From NCBI GenBank assembly GCA_012932865.1, contig SAXG01000006.1:868001-932000 (forward strand): a stretch of 64,000 bases of DNA, given 5' to 3'. Position 1 is the stretch's first letter, and each line of letters opens with the position of its first letter. Source of the stretch: Amylostereum areolatum (Eukaryota; Basidiomycota; Agaricomycetes; Russulales; Stereaceae). Shown piece by piece: positions 36,105 to 49,063 of this stretch. The notes beneath the pieces were generated by a model. That model ran no database searches. It worked only from the letters and a program-made list of their open reading frames with translations, and was not told where the DNA came from. The translations under genes were made by a program, and so were the position numbers.

Positions 36105-36519
36105 ATGTCTAACAACACGCTCTCGTCCGCCGCCTTCGAGTCCTTGCTTCTCAAGCTCCTCGCCGTGCTCGAGCTCACACAACGCCCTCAAGGCTCGTCC
36201 ACACCGCAAGAGAAACAGGAGCTCCTCCGTGCGGTGCGTCCACCCCCATTACGCGGTTGCCTGCTTCTGACGTCGAACTTTCCGAAGATCACTGACTTTC
36301 GGGACTCTTTGAACCGCGCGAAGGAACTTGCGACGGCTCTCCCCGGCGGGGAACTCCTGATTCAGGAGCAAGACGAGATTATCGCTATGCTGGAGAATAT
36401 GAGGGACAAGAAGAGGTGCGTGGTGTGGTTCACTACTTTACGGGGATAGAGTAATGAATGAGGGGTGGTGCAGGGAGCAGCTGGCGCGGTTCTCGGAACG
36501 GGTGCTGGCAGACGGCTAA
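36105..36519 (+). CDS. Mediator subunit 9-like protein
   Basis: Three exons (36105-36233, 36288-36415, 36474-36519) give exactly 100 residues. The first half is helical (FESLLLKLLAVLELTQRP). The second half, FRDSLNRAKELATALPGGEL-IQEQDEIIAMLENMRDKKREQL, has the pattern of the Med9 family: a helix, then LPG, then an EQ-x-E..I..L helix ending in a lysine/arginine-rich turn. Med9 is a small subunit of the middle module of the Mediator complex. The short length limits certainty; another small coiled-coil protein is possible. Confidence 0.6.
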
Positions 36520-37016
36520 TGTGGGTCTGACGAGGATGGAGATCGACTCGAACGCATCTACACCCCCGAGCTGAGGATGTCTCAGACTGTACGCGTCAAT
36601 GAAATCTATCGTTTTCTGCACACTGGCCTCGTGTCCATCTCCCCTCAACTGGCCAGGGCCTTCTTACTAAACATGCTATATCACAAGCGCAAAGATCTCC
36701 TGGAGCTCTCAACTTTCTCACTAGTGACACGACTACTTACTGGGGAGTGCTTCCACATCTTTGGCAGAAACAGCTAAACACCAAGCTTCGAATCGGGGAC
36801 CCGTCCAATGGCTGGTCTGAACTGCAATGGGTGCGCGCACGGATATTCTAGAACAGACTGACAGTACCCTCCTTTTCCCTATTTAAACCTCGGCCTCTCT
36901 GCCTTACACCTTCACCCACTTCATCTTTTTCTCCCCCCGCTGGCACGGTGCCTCTTTGCCTGGTCTTATATTCACTCTTTATCATCCGTTCGCTCCTTCA
37001 TTCACGTTTCGACAAC
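36520..37016. other. Intergenic with core promoter
   Basis: Roughly 500 bp. An open frame at 36577-36777 has no recognisable family. The last 140 bp carry TATTTAAA (36880-36887) and a C/T-rich leader for the next gene. Confidence 0.5.
36880..36887 (+). promoter_or_regulatory. TATA-like element of the membrane protein gene
   Basis: TATTTAAA 130 bp upstream of ATG 37017, followed by a pyrimidine-rich stretch usual in strong fungal promoters. Confidence 0.45.
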
Positions 37017-38574
37017 ATGCACACCTATCCCATACAAGCGCTACTTTCCGCTGCCGCAGCCGGAGTCCTCTCGCGCTCCTCAGGAGGAGATACCGTCGAG
37101 TGGAAGGCCCCTGCGGCTGGCGACGTGTACGGTCCTGGAGAAACCCTGGTCGGACAATGGGAAGCAACGAAGGATGTCGTCTCTCCCTCGTTCACTCTGT
37201 GTGACTCCTGGCGAGAGCGGGTGTGGATCGGCCTGTCTGGCCAGAGGTCAAAGGAAAGGATGGCTCGTATTCCATCTCTCTGTGAGTCTTCAATTATTCG
37301 ATGAATGCGTCGAATAGTCATCTTACCCGCTACTTCCAGGGTGCTCCCGAACGTGACGGAGGAGGCAACCTACCACCTGCAGATGAAGGACGACTTTGGG
37401 AAGACGTTCAATTCTCCAAAGTTCAGCCTTAGTCGTACGTCGGTCATCCAGGGCTTAATCGCGCGAACCTTGTCTGACTATAAGTTTCGTAGCGTCTTCC
37501 TCAACCAGCTGCTGAAGATACAGCCGACGAGCAAACCAGCTCTTCCTCTGGCACCGAAATGGGCGCCAGTTCGGATCCAGGACAGTTCCCCTACCACTCC
37601 GCCCGCCACATCGTCGTTGGACGAGCCCATCCGGCTCTTCACAAGTAGTGCCCGTTGTTGACCCAAATCAAGCTCAAGTCCCAGTTTCGGCGCCGTCCTC
37701 GCCGTCTTCGCCATCCACGCCTTTATCTCCACCTTCGTCGCCACCTTACGCTGCAGCCCAACCATCCACTGGACCGAGTCGCGCCTCCATGCATAATGGC
37801 CCACCCACCGCAGCTGTCGCGATCCCCCTTTCCCTCACGGGTGCCATCCTCCTGGTTGCGGGCGCTCTGGCGCTTCACCACAAACGCTCCTTGGCGCGTG
37901 AACAGGCGCAAGATGCTGTCTTGAGGGCGGAGACCATGAAGGATGGCAAGGCCGTATTGGAGGCGCTGTCGAGGCGGACCACCGTGTTTGAGGGGGATGC
38001 AGCGAGTTTGCACATGGGCAGCGGCGGGACGCTCGGAGCGGACGTCGAGAAGGCGCTTCTCATCCGTGCTTTGCTCGCTGAAAAGCAGGGGGGACCTGGC
38101 CTTCCTAGCCCATACGCTGCTTACGCACCTCAACACCCGCATCTGGCCCACTACATGTCTCCGTCTTTGACACCTGTCTCTGCTCCAGCACCCGTGCCCC
38201 GCCAACGGACGCGCGAGCTCTACGCCCCACCGTCCCCCATTGGCCACCAGGCGCGACCCCGGGCGGTCACTCGCGCAATCAGCGACGCGGACTCTACCAC
38301 CTCTTCCGTGCTCTCGGCCTACCTTCCCTCTCCTACAGACTATGCCTCGCATCCCGAACCCTCTTCGCCACCTCACGATCGTGAGCTCGAACCCGCATTC
38401 GACGAAGTCCTCCTCAGCCCTCGCATCCCGCCTGCTTTACACGTCCGCGTACCTGCGCCTGCTTCTGCCACGCCGTTAGGACTTGACCGCGAGAAGGCGC
38501 TTCCGCCTTCGCCGGGGACGGCGAGGGTGTACGACAAGGTGGCGAGAGCGTTGGGGATTGGACATGCGCTATAA
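37017..38574 (+). CDS. Secreted single-pass membrane protein (Ser/Thr-rich, Kre9/Knh-like ectodomain)
   Basis: It starts with a signal peptide (MHTYPIQALLSAAAAGVLS). An ectodomain of a type common in basidiomycetes follows: VEWKAPAAGDVYGPGETLVGQW, PSFTLC, CVTPGESGCGSA, VWPEVKGKDGSYSISL, then LPNVTEEATYHLQMKDDFG and FNSPKFSLS. A Ser/Pro-rich stalk leads to one transmembrane helix (AVAIPLSLTGAILLVAGALAL), then a basic stop-transfer (HHKRSLARE) and a cytosolic tail of about 230 residues. Between 37195 and 37245 the conserved blocks lie in three successive frames, each shifted by +1 with no intron, which points to two inserted bases. A further non-consensus intron is needed near 37571-37649. The likely role is cell-surface sensing or wall interaction, by inference only. 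Confidence 0.6.
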
Positions 38575-39094
38575 GACTCGTGAGGCTGGCCTCGCATTTT
38601 GTAACTTCTTTTTATTTTATGCCATGAATGAGGTTTCCTTATACACGGATGCGCCCGCATGAACTTATCCTTGGGCGAGCTTGGGCCGTGAAATCTGTCA
38701 TGAAGTTTACATCAACTTTCGGTGGGGTGGCCAGGGAGTTGAACATAGTAGTAAGCGCAGGGGTTGTCTCAAAACAAGGCATACCAAGCGAACAGAACAG
38801 CGACCATATCCGAAAAAGTGGGAGAATGGAAAGCAAAGTTCAAGGAGGTAAAATCATGATAATTCCACGACGTAAAGCTTAAAGCCCCGAGCGACGGCAA
38901 AGGGAGTAAGTTAAGGAGCCATGCGCGATGCTCTGGTGGGAGGAAGTACACTATCAACGAGACGGAACGCGATACAACGCAAGGACGAACTACATGACGG
39001 AAGTCGAAATCACACCAACGCCGGTCCAAGATACAGGACGAGGCAAACGCCCGCCACAAACGCACCGAACGGGATACACTGCACTGCCCAAACA
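38575..39094. other. Intergenic, convergent 3' ends
   Basis: 520 bp between the stop codons of two convergent genes. Nothing else recognised. Confidence 0.5.
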
Positions 39095-41003
39095 TCAATC
39101 GCGCCCGACCGGCCCCGTCGCGTTCGCTAGACTCTGCGCGTGTACATGAACGTGGGTGGGATTTGGCATTGCGTGGCAGACCTCGATGCCTTGCGTCCAT
39201 GCGTGATTCATGCACTCGTCGACGAGTGCACGTAGCTTGGGGTCCGGTTCAAGCATTCTTCGGATGAGCGGCCGGCACGATCGGGGGCTGAGGTTGTTGA
39301 TCGTGGGTGGACACGCCGTCTGCGCAGGATTCGCACAGGCAGATATGTAACCCGCGTACAGCGGATCGGAGGGCTGAGCCACACGCCACGGAAGTTCCTG
39401 GAAGTGGAGGCAGTAGTAAACGACCCCGACCGCCCAGATGTCCACAAGACGTGCGTCGTAAGCTGGGAAGACCAAGCCCTGATCAGAGGTACGAAAACGG
39501 ACGATGAAAGTCTTGCACGCACGTTTTCCGAGGAACTGTTCGGGCGCGATATACGGCTCACTGCCGCATAGGCCCGTAGACATGTGCACCGTGGCTTCCC
39601 ACGGGAGTCTGTAGACCGTCGAAGCACCGTAGTCGCCAATCTGCCAGCGCTCACGTCGGTATCGACCACGAAGGAAGACCTGAGGTGAGATGTGATCAAC
39701 CCACCTTGAGATGTCCCTTGGTGTCGAAGAATATGTTCTCTGGCTTGAGATCGCGGTGGGCAACACCCTGTGAATGGAGGTAGGCGACGCCGGAGAGGAT
39801 CTGCTTGAAGCAACACTCGATCTCACTTGGAGCCATGTGGCCCTTCTTGATTGCAGCATAGAGGTCGCCCTCCCGGACAGAACTCCATGACCTCGCACCA
39901 GTGTTGGTTCTCGTCTTGGACTAGATCGACCGTCTCGACGATATTGACGTGATGAAGCGTGGAGGAGATACAAAACTCAGCAGTGAGCTTCTTGACGTAC
40001 TCCTTCTCGGTCTCGTTCTTGCGGCGTTTGCGGAATTCCTGCCGGATGTTAGCTTACGTTCTGAAAAGGAGAAGGTCGAGATCTCACCTTCACCGCATAC
40101 AGCTTTTCCTCTGTGCGATCCCATTTGTGAGCGAGGCGAACGACCGAGGTCGCGCCCTTGCCGATGGCGACACGCTCGCATATACCGTACTTCTTGAGCA
40201 GGCTAGTTGTCGATTCGCCGGCGACAGAACGGCCGCCTTCGGAATCGCTCTTCTTGCTACTTGCCGTGGAGCGGGCGGAACTCTTCCGACTGAGTTTGGG
40301 CCCCGCGTTCCCAAGCAAATCGCGGAGAGTAAACTTGCCGCCACCGTCCGAGTTCACGGACGAGCGACGAGAGCGCGAGGGACGCTCGGGGCTGGACGGA
40401 GGAGGAGCTTTCTTGTTGCTAGGCGGCACCTTGCTGGTAGGAGGATGCGGCGGTCCCGGACGGAGGGTAGTTGCGTCTGGGCGAGGGCCGGACATGCTAG
40501 GGGCCCTGCTCGGGGCTTGGCTCGGAGGCTGACTGGGTGGCGCACTCGGAGGACGACTGGGAGGACGGGTGGAAGGCACGCTCCAGCTACCGCTTTCGGA
40601 GGAGGGCGTGTTCACAGGCGATGGCGTGGTGGACTGCAGTGGTCGAGATCGAGGACTGCTTTGTGGCCGGAGTGAGAACAAGGTGAGCGAGATCATGGCG
40701 AGTGGGACCGGGCTGCTTCGGATGAGAGTTGTGATCTGGAGGGGGAAGGGGGACAGAGGCTTTGTGGGTGGGTTGGGGGATGTGGTGGCCGTTGATCGGA
40801 GGCGCGTTCTGTTTTCTTGGGGGCGCCTTGAGGGCGGGGGGCGATGGGGAGGAGGCCGCCATCGGATTTGAGGCGGTGGGGGTCGTTCGTTGGGGAGTCG
40901 TATTGTCGGTGTTGGGAGTGTCTGGGTGAGGGGGCTCGGGGCCGTCCTGGCCGTCTCCCTCGGAAGAGGCCTGGGCGGTGTCTGGTGCATCGGTGACAGC
41001 CAT
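39095..41003 (-). CDS. Serine/threonine protein kinase, HAL4/SAT4-like
   Basis: The start is ATG 41003 ([11 protein letters not shown]). The first ~280 residues are Pro/Ser-rich ([52 protein letters not shown]). The kinase domain has [19 protein letters not shown] (glycine loop), LYAVK (catalytic Lys), [46 protein letters not shown] (catalytic loop), [13 protein letters not shown] (DFG is DYG, Asp kept), [17 protein letters not shown] and [13 protein letters not shown]. This family regulates plasma-membrane nutrient and potassium transporters in yeast. Two +1 frame changes are required: one in the N-terminal region near 40650, and one at 39868-39870, where the conserved PGGDLY is broken by one extra G. 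No intron fits either. Both are likely assembly insertions. Confidence 0.85.
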
Positions 41004-41934
41004 TATGGGTAAAGGGATGCTCGAGCACAAAGACGGGGGAAGAGGGAGGCGGTAAGAATAGCGCAGGGAAAGGCAGTGAGATTCGGGAGCGGCAAAGCGG
41101 GATGGCGAGTTTATAGAGATATCATGACGGCGAACGGCGAGGAAAGGTGCTTGGATGTCGTCGAGAACGACGAGGAGCGAGCGAGAAGGGCGGGCGATGG
41201 ACCCTCCCTTCGTGAACAGAGCAGGAACAGCGCGGAAGGGAAGAAGAACTCAGCGCTCAGCCGCGCTTACCCAACCACTCTTTCCCTTCCAGGTCACGTG
41301 CTCTCTTTCCCGCCGTTCCGAATCCGCCTCGAGGCCTCCAATTGCCCCGACGTGTGTTCTGCTGATCTCCTCCCCCCGCCTCGAGGCCGTTCGCCCCTCG
41401 CAATCGCCAGCGAACGGCTCCCTCTCTGACAGGCATCTTTGCGCCATTACTGTACTTACTTATCACTATCAGAACACAGAAGCATTCCGGGTCTCCTTTC
41501 AACCCTGTAAGATTGCTCGCACGTTTGAGGGTCTCCGATGATTTATAACCATCAACTCGTAACGAAATCCGTAAGTTACTCGCAGTCGCAGGCAACAATT
41601 GCGACCGGCGCCACTGACGTCGTCGTCGTCGCTGTCCTGACTCCCGACTCCCGAACCTCGGCGGCGGCGAGTCGGGCGTCGGAGCTCGGAACGCGGGTCT
41701 CGGGACGGACCTGGACGGACCCCTGAAAGGCTGAAAGTTATAAAACGTGACCTCTTATCCGGCCTGTCACATGGTCTTACACGTGAAGACACGGAATATG
41801 CCGAGTTGAATCTGTACAGGAGCAAGCGATCGCCCTTGCTCACTGTTACCAACGACGTCCCCAAGCCCTCAAGAAACGTAGGTCCATGTAATTCCTTGCC
41901 GTTGCCCCTCTCATTCCGTCGCGCAGGCCCAAAG
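41004..41934. other. Divergent promoter region, kinase and RPL19
   Basis: 930 bp between two divergent starts. It contains TTATAAAA at 41738-41745 and a pyrimidine-rich stretch before the ribosomal protein gene. No exon recognised. Confidence 0.5.
41738..41745 (+). promoter_or_regulatory. TATA box upstream of RPL19
   Basis: TTATAAAA 190 bp upstream of ATG 41935. The distance leaves room for a long leader or a 5' untranslated intron. Confidence 0.4.
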
Positions 41935-42624
41935 ATGGTCAACCTCCGATCTCAAAAGCGGCTCGCCGCCTCCGTCGCTGGCGTCGGCAAGCGCAAAATT
42001 TGGCTCGACCCCAACGAGCAGTCCGAGATTGGCAACGCCAACTCCCGCTCCCATGTCAAGAAGCTCATCAAGGACCACCACATTATCGTCAAACCCACCA
42101 CCGTCCACTCCCGCCAACGCACCCTTGATCTCCTCGCAGCCAAGCGGAAGGGGCGTCACACGGGCGTGGGTAAGAGGAAGGGTACATCCGAGGCCCGTAT
42201 GCCGACCAAAGTTCTCTGGATGCGCCGCCAGCGTGTCCTTCGTCGGTTGTTGAGGAAGTACAGGGAGGCTGGCAAAATCGACAAGCATCTGTGAGTCGTC
42301 GATCTTTCTTTTTCAGAGTCAACTCTAATGGCACCATCTCAGCTACCACGCCCTTTACCAGAAGGCTAAGGGTAACGTCTTCAAAAACAAGCGTGTGTTG
42401 ATGGAGTACATCCACAAGGCGAAGGCGGAGAAGACCCGTACCAAGGTCCTCTCTGACCAGATGGAGGCCCGCCGCATCAAGAACAAGGTGCGTAATCATC
42501 TTGAATTCTACCTTCCCTTTATCTCACTGCATCCTTTCAGGCGGCTCGGGAGCGTCGGGCGACACGCGTGGCGGAGAAGAGGCAAGGGATTTGGGCAGTC
42601 GAGCACGAGGAGGCCAAGGAGTAA
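41935..42624 (+). CDS. RPL19: 60S ribosomal protein L19 (eL19)
   Basis: Three exons (41935-42290, 42343-42487, 42541-42624) give 194 residues, the normal size. The sequence starts [20 protein letters not shown] and continues with [58 protein letters not shown] and [18 protein letters not shown]. It ends [17 protein letters not shown]. This is eL19, a component of the large cytosolic ribosomal subunit that contributes to intersubunit bridges. Both introns have consensus borders and the frame is intact, so it serves as an internal check on local sequence quality. Confidence 0.97.
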
Positions 42625-43104
42625 TGTGTTGTTTTCTTAGGTTCTCTTTCATCATTTTGTATCCTATGATATGCTGCATGCCCTCCCACACACACCAATG
42701 TCACGCCCGGCCAGGTCCATGTTCGCTTGTATCTGTCGATGACTTTACCACTCGAGTTCGATCGAAACAATCAAGTAGCAGGATTTTCTAGTGTGTACAT
42801 GCCAACACGACGATGGTCATATCACCTTCACCGCCAAAATATCTTCGTACTCGGGAAAGGCGTTGTGGCTGTCCGCGTAAATAATTCGCAGTCCGGCAAT
42901 TTTGTATTCGCGCTTTGTGTTTGTTGACCGCGGCAGCGGCTGGCAGCGGCGGCACGCGAGACGCGAGATCGTTCCACTGTTCACACGTTCACATACTGCA
43001 GCGCCCACTGCTTAGCGCCTATCTGGTCAACGCCGCACTATATTTACACTCTGCGTATCCTCGGTCATACTATTGAAGATCGTTACCTAGAAGGTACGCT
43101 TGCG
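42625..43104. other. Intergenic
   Basis: 480 bp of RPL19 3' end and MYST upstream region. No other feature recognised. Confidence 0.5.
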
Positions 43105-45613
<2,509 letters not shown>

Positions 45614-47398
45614 TCAGACGATTCTGATTACGAGGGAGATGATAGAGAAGGTGGCGACGGAGCGCGGGCTGAAGAGGATGTTCTTGGATGTGAACTGTGT
45701 CCTTCTGTGAGACTGTATGTACGTACTGACTGGAACCCGACGACTCGCGATCTCGAAAGAGTGCATGCAGCTGCCTACCATGACTTCGTGTCCGAAGATC
45801 GATGTGTTTGGTGCAAGGTAGATAGATTGTTGGATAGTCCCCCCGAAACGTTGACTGGTGATTCCACTTGTTTTTTCATGATGTTTGTGACTGACATTGT
45901 ACCAGGAGGAATCCCTTCCCTGTGAACCGATTTCGGACCTGCGAAGGCGTGTGGAGAGCACGGGCTCACATCAAGTCGGTCTCGATATCACGATGGCTAG
46001 ATATATTCCAGCTGCAGACGAACATAGCGTTCGCCTTGTTCTTAAAGTGGAAGACGACTCCTCAAGAGCTTTCAAGGTCGTCAGACCCGATTCTCCAGGT
46101 TTGTGTCGTATCTAGTCTCCTAAAGCAGACGTCGATGGAGTCAACCCTCGTACCTCGGGATCCTCTCATCAGACGTCTGCTATCACTCGCGCGTCGTTGT
46201 CGAGAGTTCGGTCAGCCGAGCTTTGCCGAACTTCTCACGAAATGTTGAGGCTTATCCAAACGATAACCTGAAAATATGAAAATATGATTTGATATCTACA
46301 GTACAGGTGGTGTCTACAGTGGGTTCACAGCCTGCACAATGAGCTGAGGTGTCTGTGTAGTAGCCGAAGGGTGCGGTGACAGATGCCGCTAAATTAGTAG
46401 TAGAGGCTGAGCCATCGACCTTGAATCCTGGAGCTTGAAGCTTGAAGCTTGAAGGCGGGATGTTTGCAGGGAAATTGATGGGCGGGAACTTTCTTCGATT
46501 CGGATATGAATAAGCTGGGACGAGGAGGAAGCGATGCTGCAGGAGAAACAAGCATTTGCGCGCACGAACGGTCACGTCGAGAGACCCAGGGATGGGTTCA
46601 CCTGGTAGAGCGCGGGGTAACCCTCTCGACAAGGTTCTGCTCGAGTATGTCCCGCACGTGGGCTTATGTCACGAGCTCGTGTTGGTCCGCACCGACCGAT
46701 GTCTCCTCGAAGAGGGTGGAAGAAGTGAGTCCCGAGTGGGTGAGTCCTGTCGATGGGGCCAAGGGAGGCGGACAGGGTTTGAGGTTGATAGCTGGAGGAG
46801 AAAGTGCGTGTAGCATGACTGCGTGAGGATCAGCAAAAGAATGGGATAAACGAGCAAGTGCCAGAGGGCCTGGTGCCAATGTTACGTGTTTGGAAGAGGA
46901 GGAAACGGCGGCGAGGGATGCATACAGACGAAGAGAACTTACTAGTACTAAAAGTCATCCTGATTCTGCTGACGAGAATCCTGGGATCCTGACCCGGAAG
47001 TAGCGATGTACATCGTTGTACACCCTCGGTGGATCCCAAACGACGCTGATGCTGATGTAGAAGGACGAGGAGACCTCAGGAAAGAATATACTAAGATTAT
47101 GTTTGCAGGTTAGCACTGTAGCTGTAGGGCGGTCGGTGTTCGAAAAGAGATGTCACATGATATGCCGACCACCGGCTGACCGAACTCTCGACAAGGCTAT
47201 CGCGAGTAAAAGTAGACTAGTCGTATCACGATATCATGAAGTGTACAGCCCAGCCTTATAAGCTCAGCCCTGAAACTGTACAACGCCGTCTGGGGAGGCG
47301 GTCTAGAATCAATTTTCACCCGACGTCCATTTGGCGAGGCTCACCCGCAAATCCAAGGATCCCCCTCTCATATTTGGTCCTTCCAACGCCCAGAGTTT
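45614..47398. other. 1.8 kb intergenic, no confident gene
   Basis: Only short, overlapping frames. 46430-46455 has a triple TTGAAGC/GCTTGAA repeat. The frame of the next gene is open upstream of its first ATG back to about 47250, so that gene may start earlier. Confidence 0.45.
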
Positions 47399-48497
47399 AT
47401 GGGCTCAGGCCCTGCGGAATACTTCGTCCGTGGCGAATACATCCGTGCTTACGAGTACATATATAACCCGCCTGGTCCTGAGTCATATTCTGAATGTGAC
47501 GAAGATGCTACTACAGAACCCTTTCCTGACTTGTTGGACAGGCTCACTGCCGTTATAGAAGGTAAGATACCAATCCTTTTCTGCGCTGCATTTTTTTCTG
47601 TTTAACTCACATTCGTTTACAGCTAATGTCCCCTTGCCAGTCGATCACCGCAAGCTCTCATTGTCTGCCCTCGCGGTGACCGGACAGCCGGGAATTGGTA
47701 CGTCTGTGGGCAGCCTTCTTCACGGACCTCACATTCAATGTCGATCTAGGCAAAACCGTTTACAGCACTTTTCTTCTCCTCGTTCGTCTTTTTCAGAAGC
47801 AGGAGGTGGCGTTCGTTGTCAGCAAGGACCTCATCTTCCTATTCAAGGACGATGGCGTGTATCAATTCAAGGAATCTGATCTTTACAATATCACTGAGAA
47901 GCAGTCACGCTCTCCTTCAGCATACTTGGTGCCTGGTCGATTGCAACCACTGATACACCGGCCGTCTCGATGGCCTTGGTGAGAAGTTTTCCATTCATCA
48001 TCCAGACGGCGTCTACCAGGGACGACCACCTTCATTGGATGAAGTACTCCGTTAATGCTATCTGTTTTTATATGGCTGCGTGGACTATCACGGAAATTCT
48101 TGTCTGGTCCGTCTCATCCTTTTCTGTGGTGACGCTTGGCTGATACATATTCTTTTGCAGGTATTCGATCGACCGCACGCTGCAGAAGAAGATCACTATG
48201 GAACAACTTCGATACTTCTACAAGACGTGGGGACCATCTCCGCAAGATGCTCGTTTGTATGCCAATTCCCCGGGGCTCTACGAACAAACTGCCACAGAGA
48301 ACATTTGTGCCACCGTCCGGTCCGTGGCCTGGTTCCGTTGGGCCTTGCGCAACAAAGACCGACTATACGCTCGCGATGAGATATCCCCCCGCATTGTACC
48401 CACCGGAGATCTAGGAGCGCCGTCAGACCGAATTACCACGCCTGATGTCCTTAAGCTATGCCTCGGGGTCCTTCATGAGGAATTCGGTGAAATGTAG
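47399..48497 (+). CDS. P-loop NTPase-like protein of an Agaricomycete-expanded family
   Basis: The first ATG in frame is 47399 (MGSGPAEYFVRGEYIRAYEYI). An intron follows near 47561-47622, then LSALAVTGQPGIGKTVYSTFLLLVRLF with Walker A GQPGIGKT assembled across a second intron. Next is VAFVVSKDLIFLFKDDGVYQF. After TEKQSRSPSA the conserved blocks continue in the next two frames in turn (TWCLVDC, then TTDTPAVSMALVRSFPFIIQTAS and DDHLHWMKYSVNAICFYMAAWTITEI), i.e. two +1 shifts around 47925-47955. The last exon reads YSIDRTLQKKITMEQLRYFYKTWGPSPQDARLY and ends at 48497. I recall many mushroom proteins with this layout (GTPGIGKT, then a 'WLVD' strand and a 'W...E' helix), sometimes described as Crinkler-like. 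The function is not established. Confidence 0.58.
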
Positions 48498-48561
48498 ATG
48501 TCGTCTGCTAGAGTGTCTGCTGAAAAAGTTTAAGGAACTGCGGATGCGAGAACCACTCACA

Positions 48562-48660
48562 GCCCGCCTAGCTCAATCGGATAGAGCGTCAGACTCTTAC
48601 AGGCGGGTTCATTCCATCATCGGAATCTGAAGGCTGCGAGTTCGACCCTCGCGGTGGGCT
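48562..48660 (+). tRNA. tRNA-Lys (anticodon CTT) with intron
   Basis: The acceptor arm GCCCGCC (48562-48568) pairs with GGTGGGC (48653-48659) with one G-U. The D arm is GCTC...GAGC, the anticodon stem is TCAGA/TCTGA, and the T arm is GCGAG-TTCGACC-CTCGC. The loop CTCTTA-A places CTT at positions 34-36. A 25-nt intron (48600-48624) follows position 37, the canonical site. Box A and box B sequences are intact. Confidence 0.93.
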
Positions 48661-48665
48661 ACTAG

Positions 48666-48672
48666 TTTTTTT
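48666..48672 (+). terminator. RNA polymerase III terminator of tRNA-Lys
   Basis: A run of seven T six bases after the tRNA 3' end. Confidence 0.85.
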
Positions 48673-49063
48673 CGCAGTCAGCCTCAAGTGACAAGGATTT
48701 ATTTCTGCCCGACCAAGGCACGATTATGATTTATTACATAAGTTCCCCAGAATCTCCCACTGGGCGTCAGCGCGTTAGCGCTGGTTCTACTTACAGTTAC
48801 ACTCTAACAGTAGGTACTTCACTTCAGTTCGCTTACTTTGTCGACATGCCGACCCTCAGATACCTTGTGCAGCTCTGGTCTAGTGCAGGACGCCATTCAC
48901 ATCTCCTCACCGTTCACCCCAACCCGCCAAAGCCGTCAACTTAGGACGCGATCGTCATGGATGCCCATGTCAAGCAAGTTGGAATTCATCTGCTCTTTCG
49001 AACCACCAGTGCCCGCCATGTACCACCTCCATCTCTCCATCTCCCCCCGTCTTTCACCACACC
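48673..49063. other. Intergenic
   Basis: 390 bp between the tRNA terminator and the next gene. The last part is C/T-rich promoter-like sequence. Confidence 0.5.
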
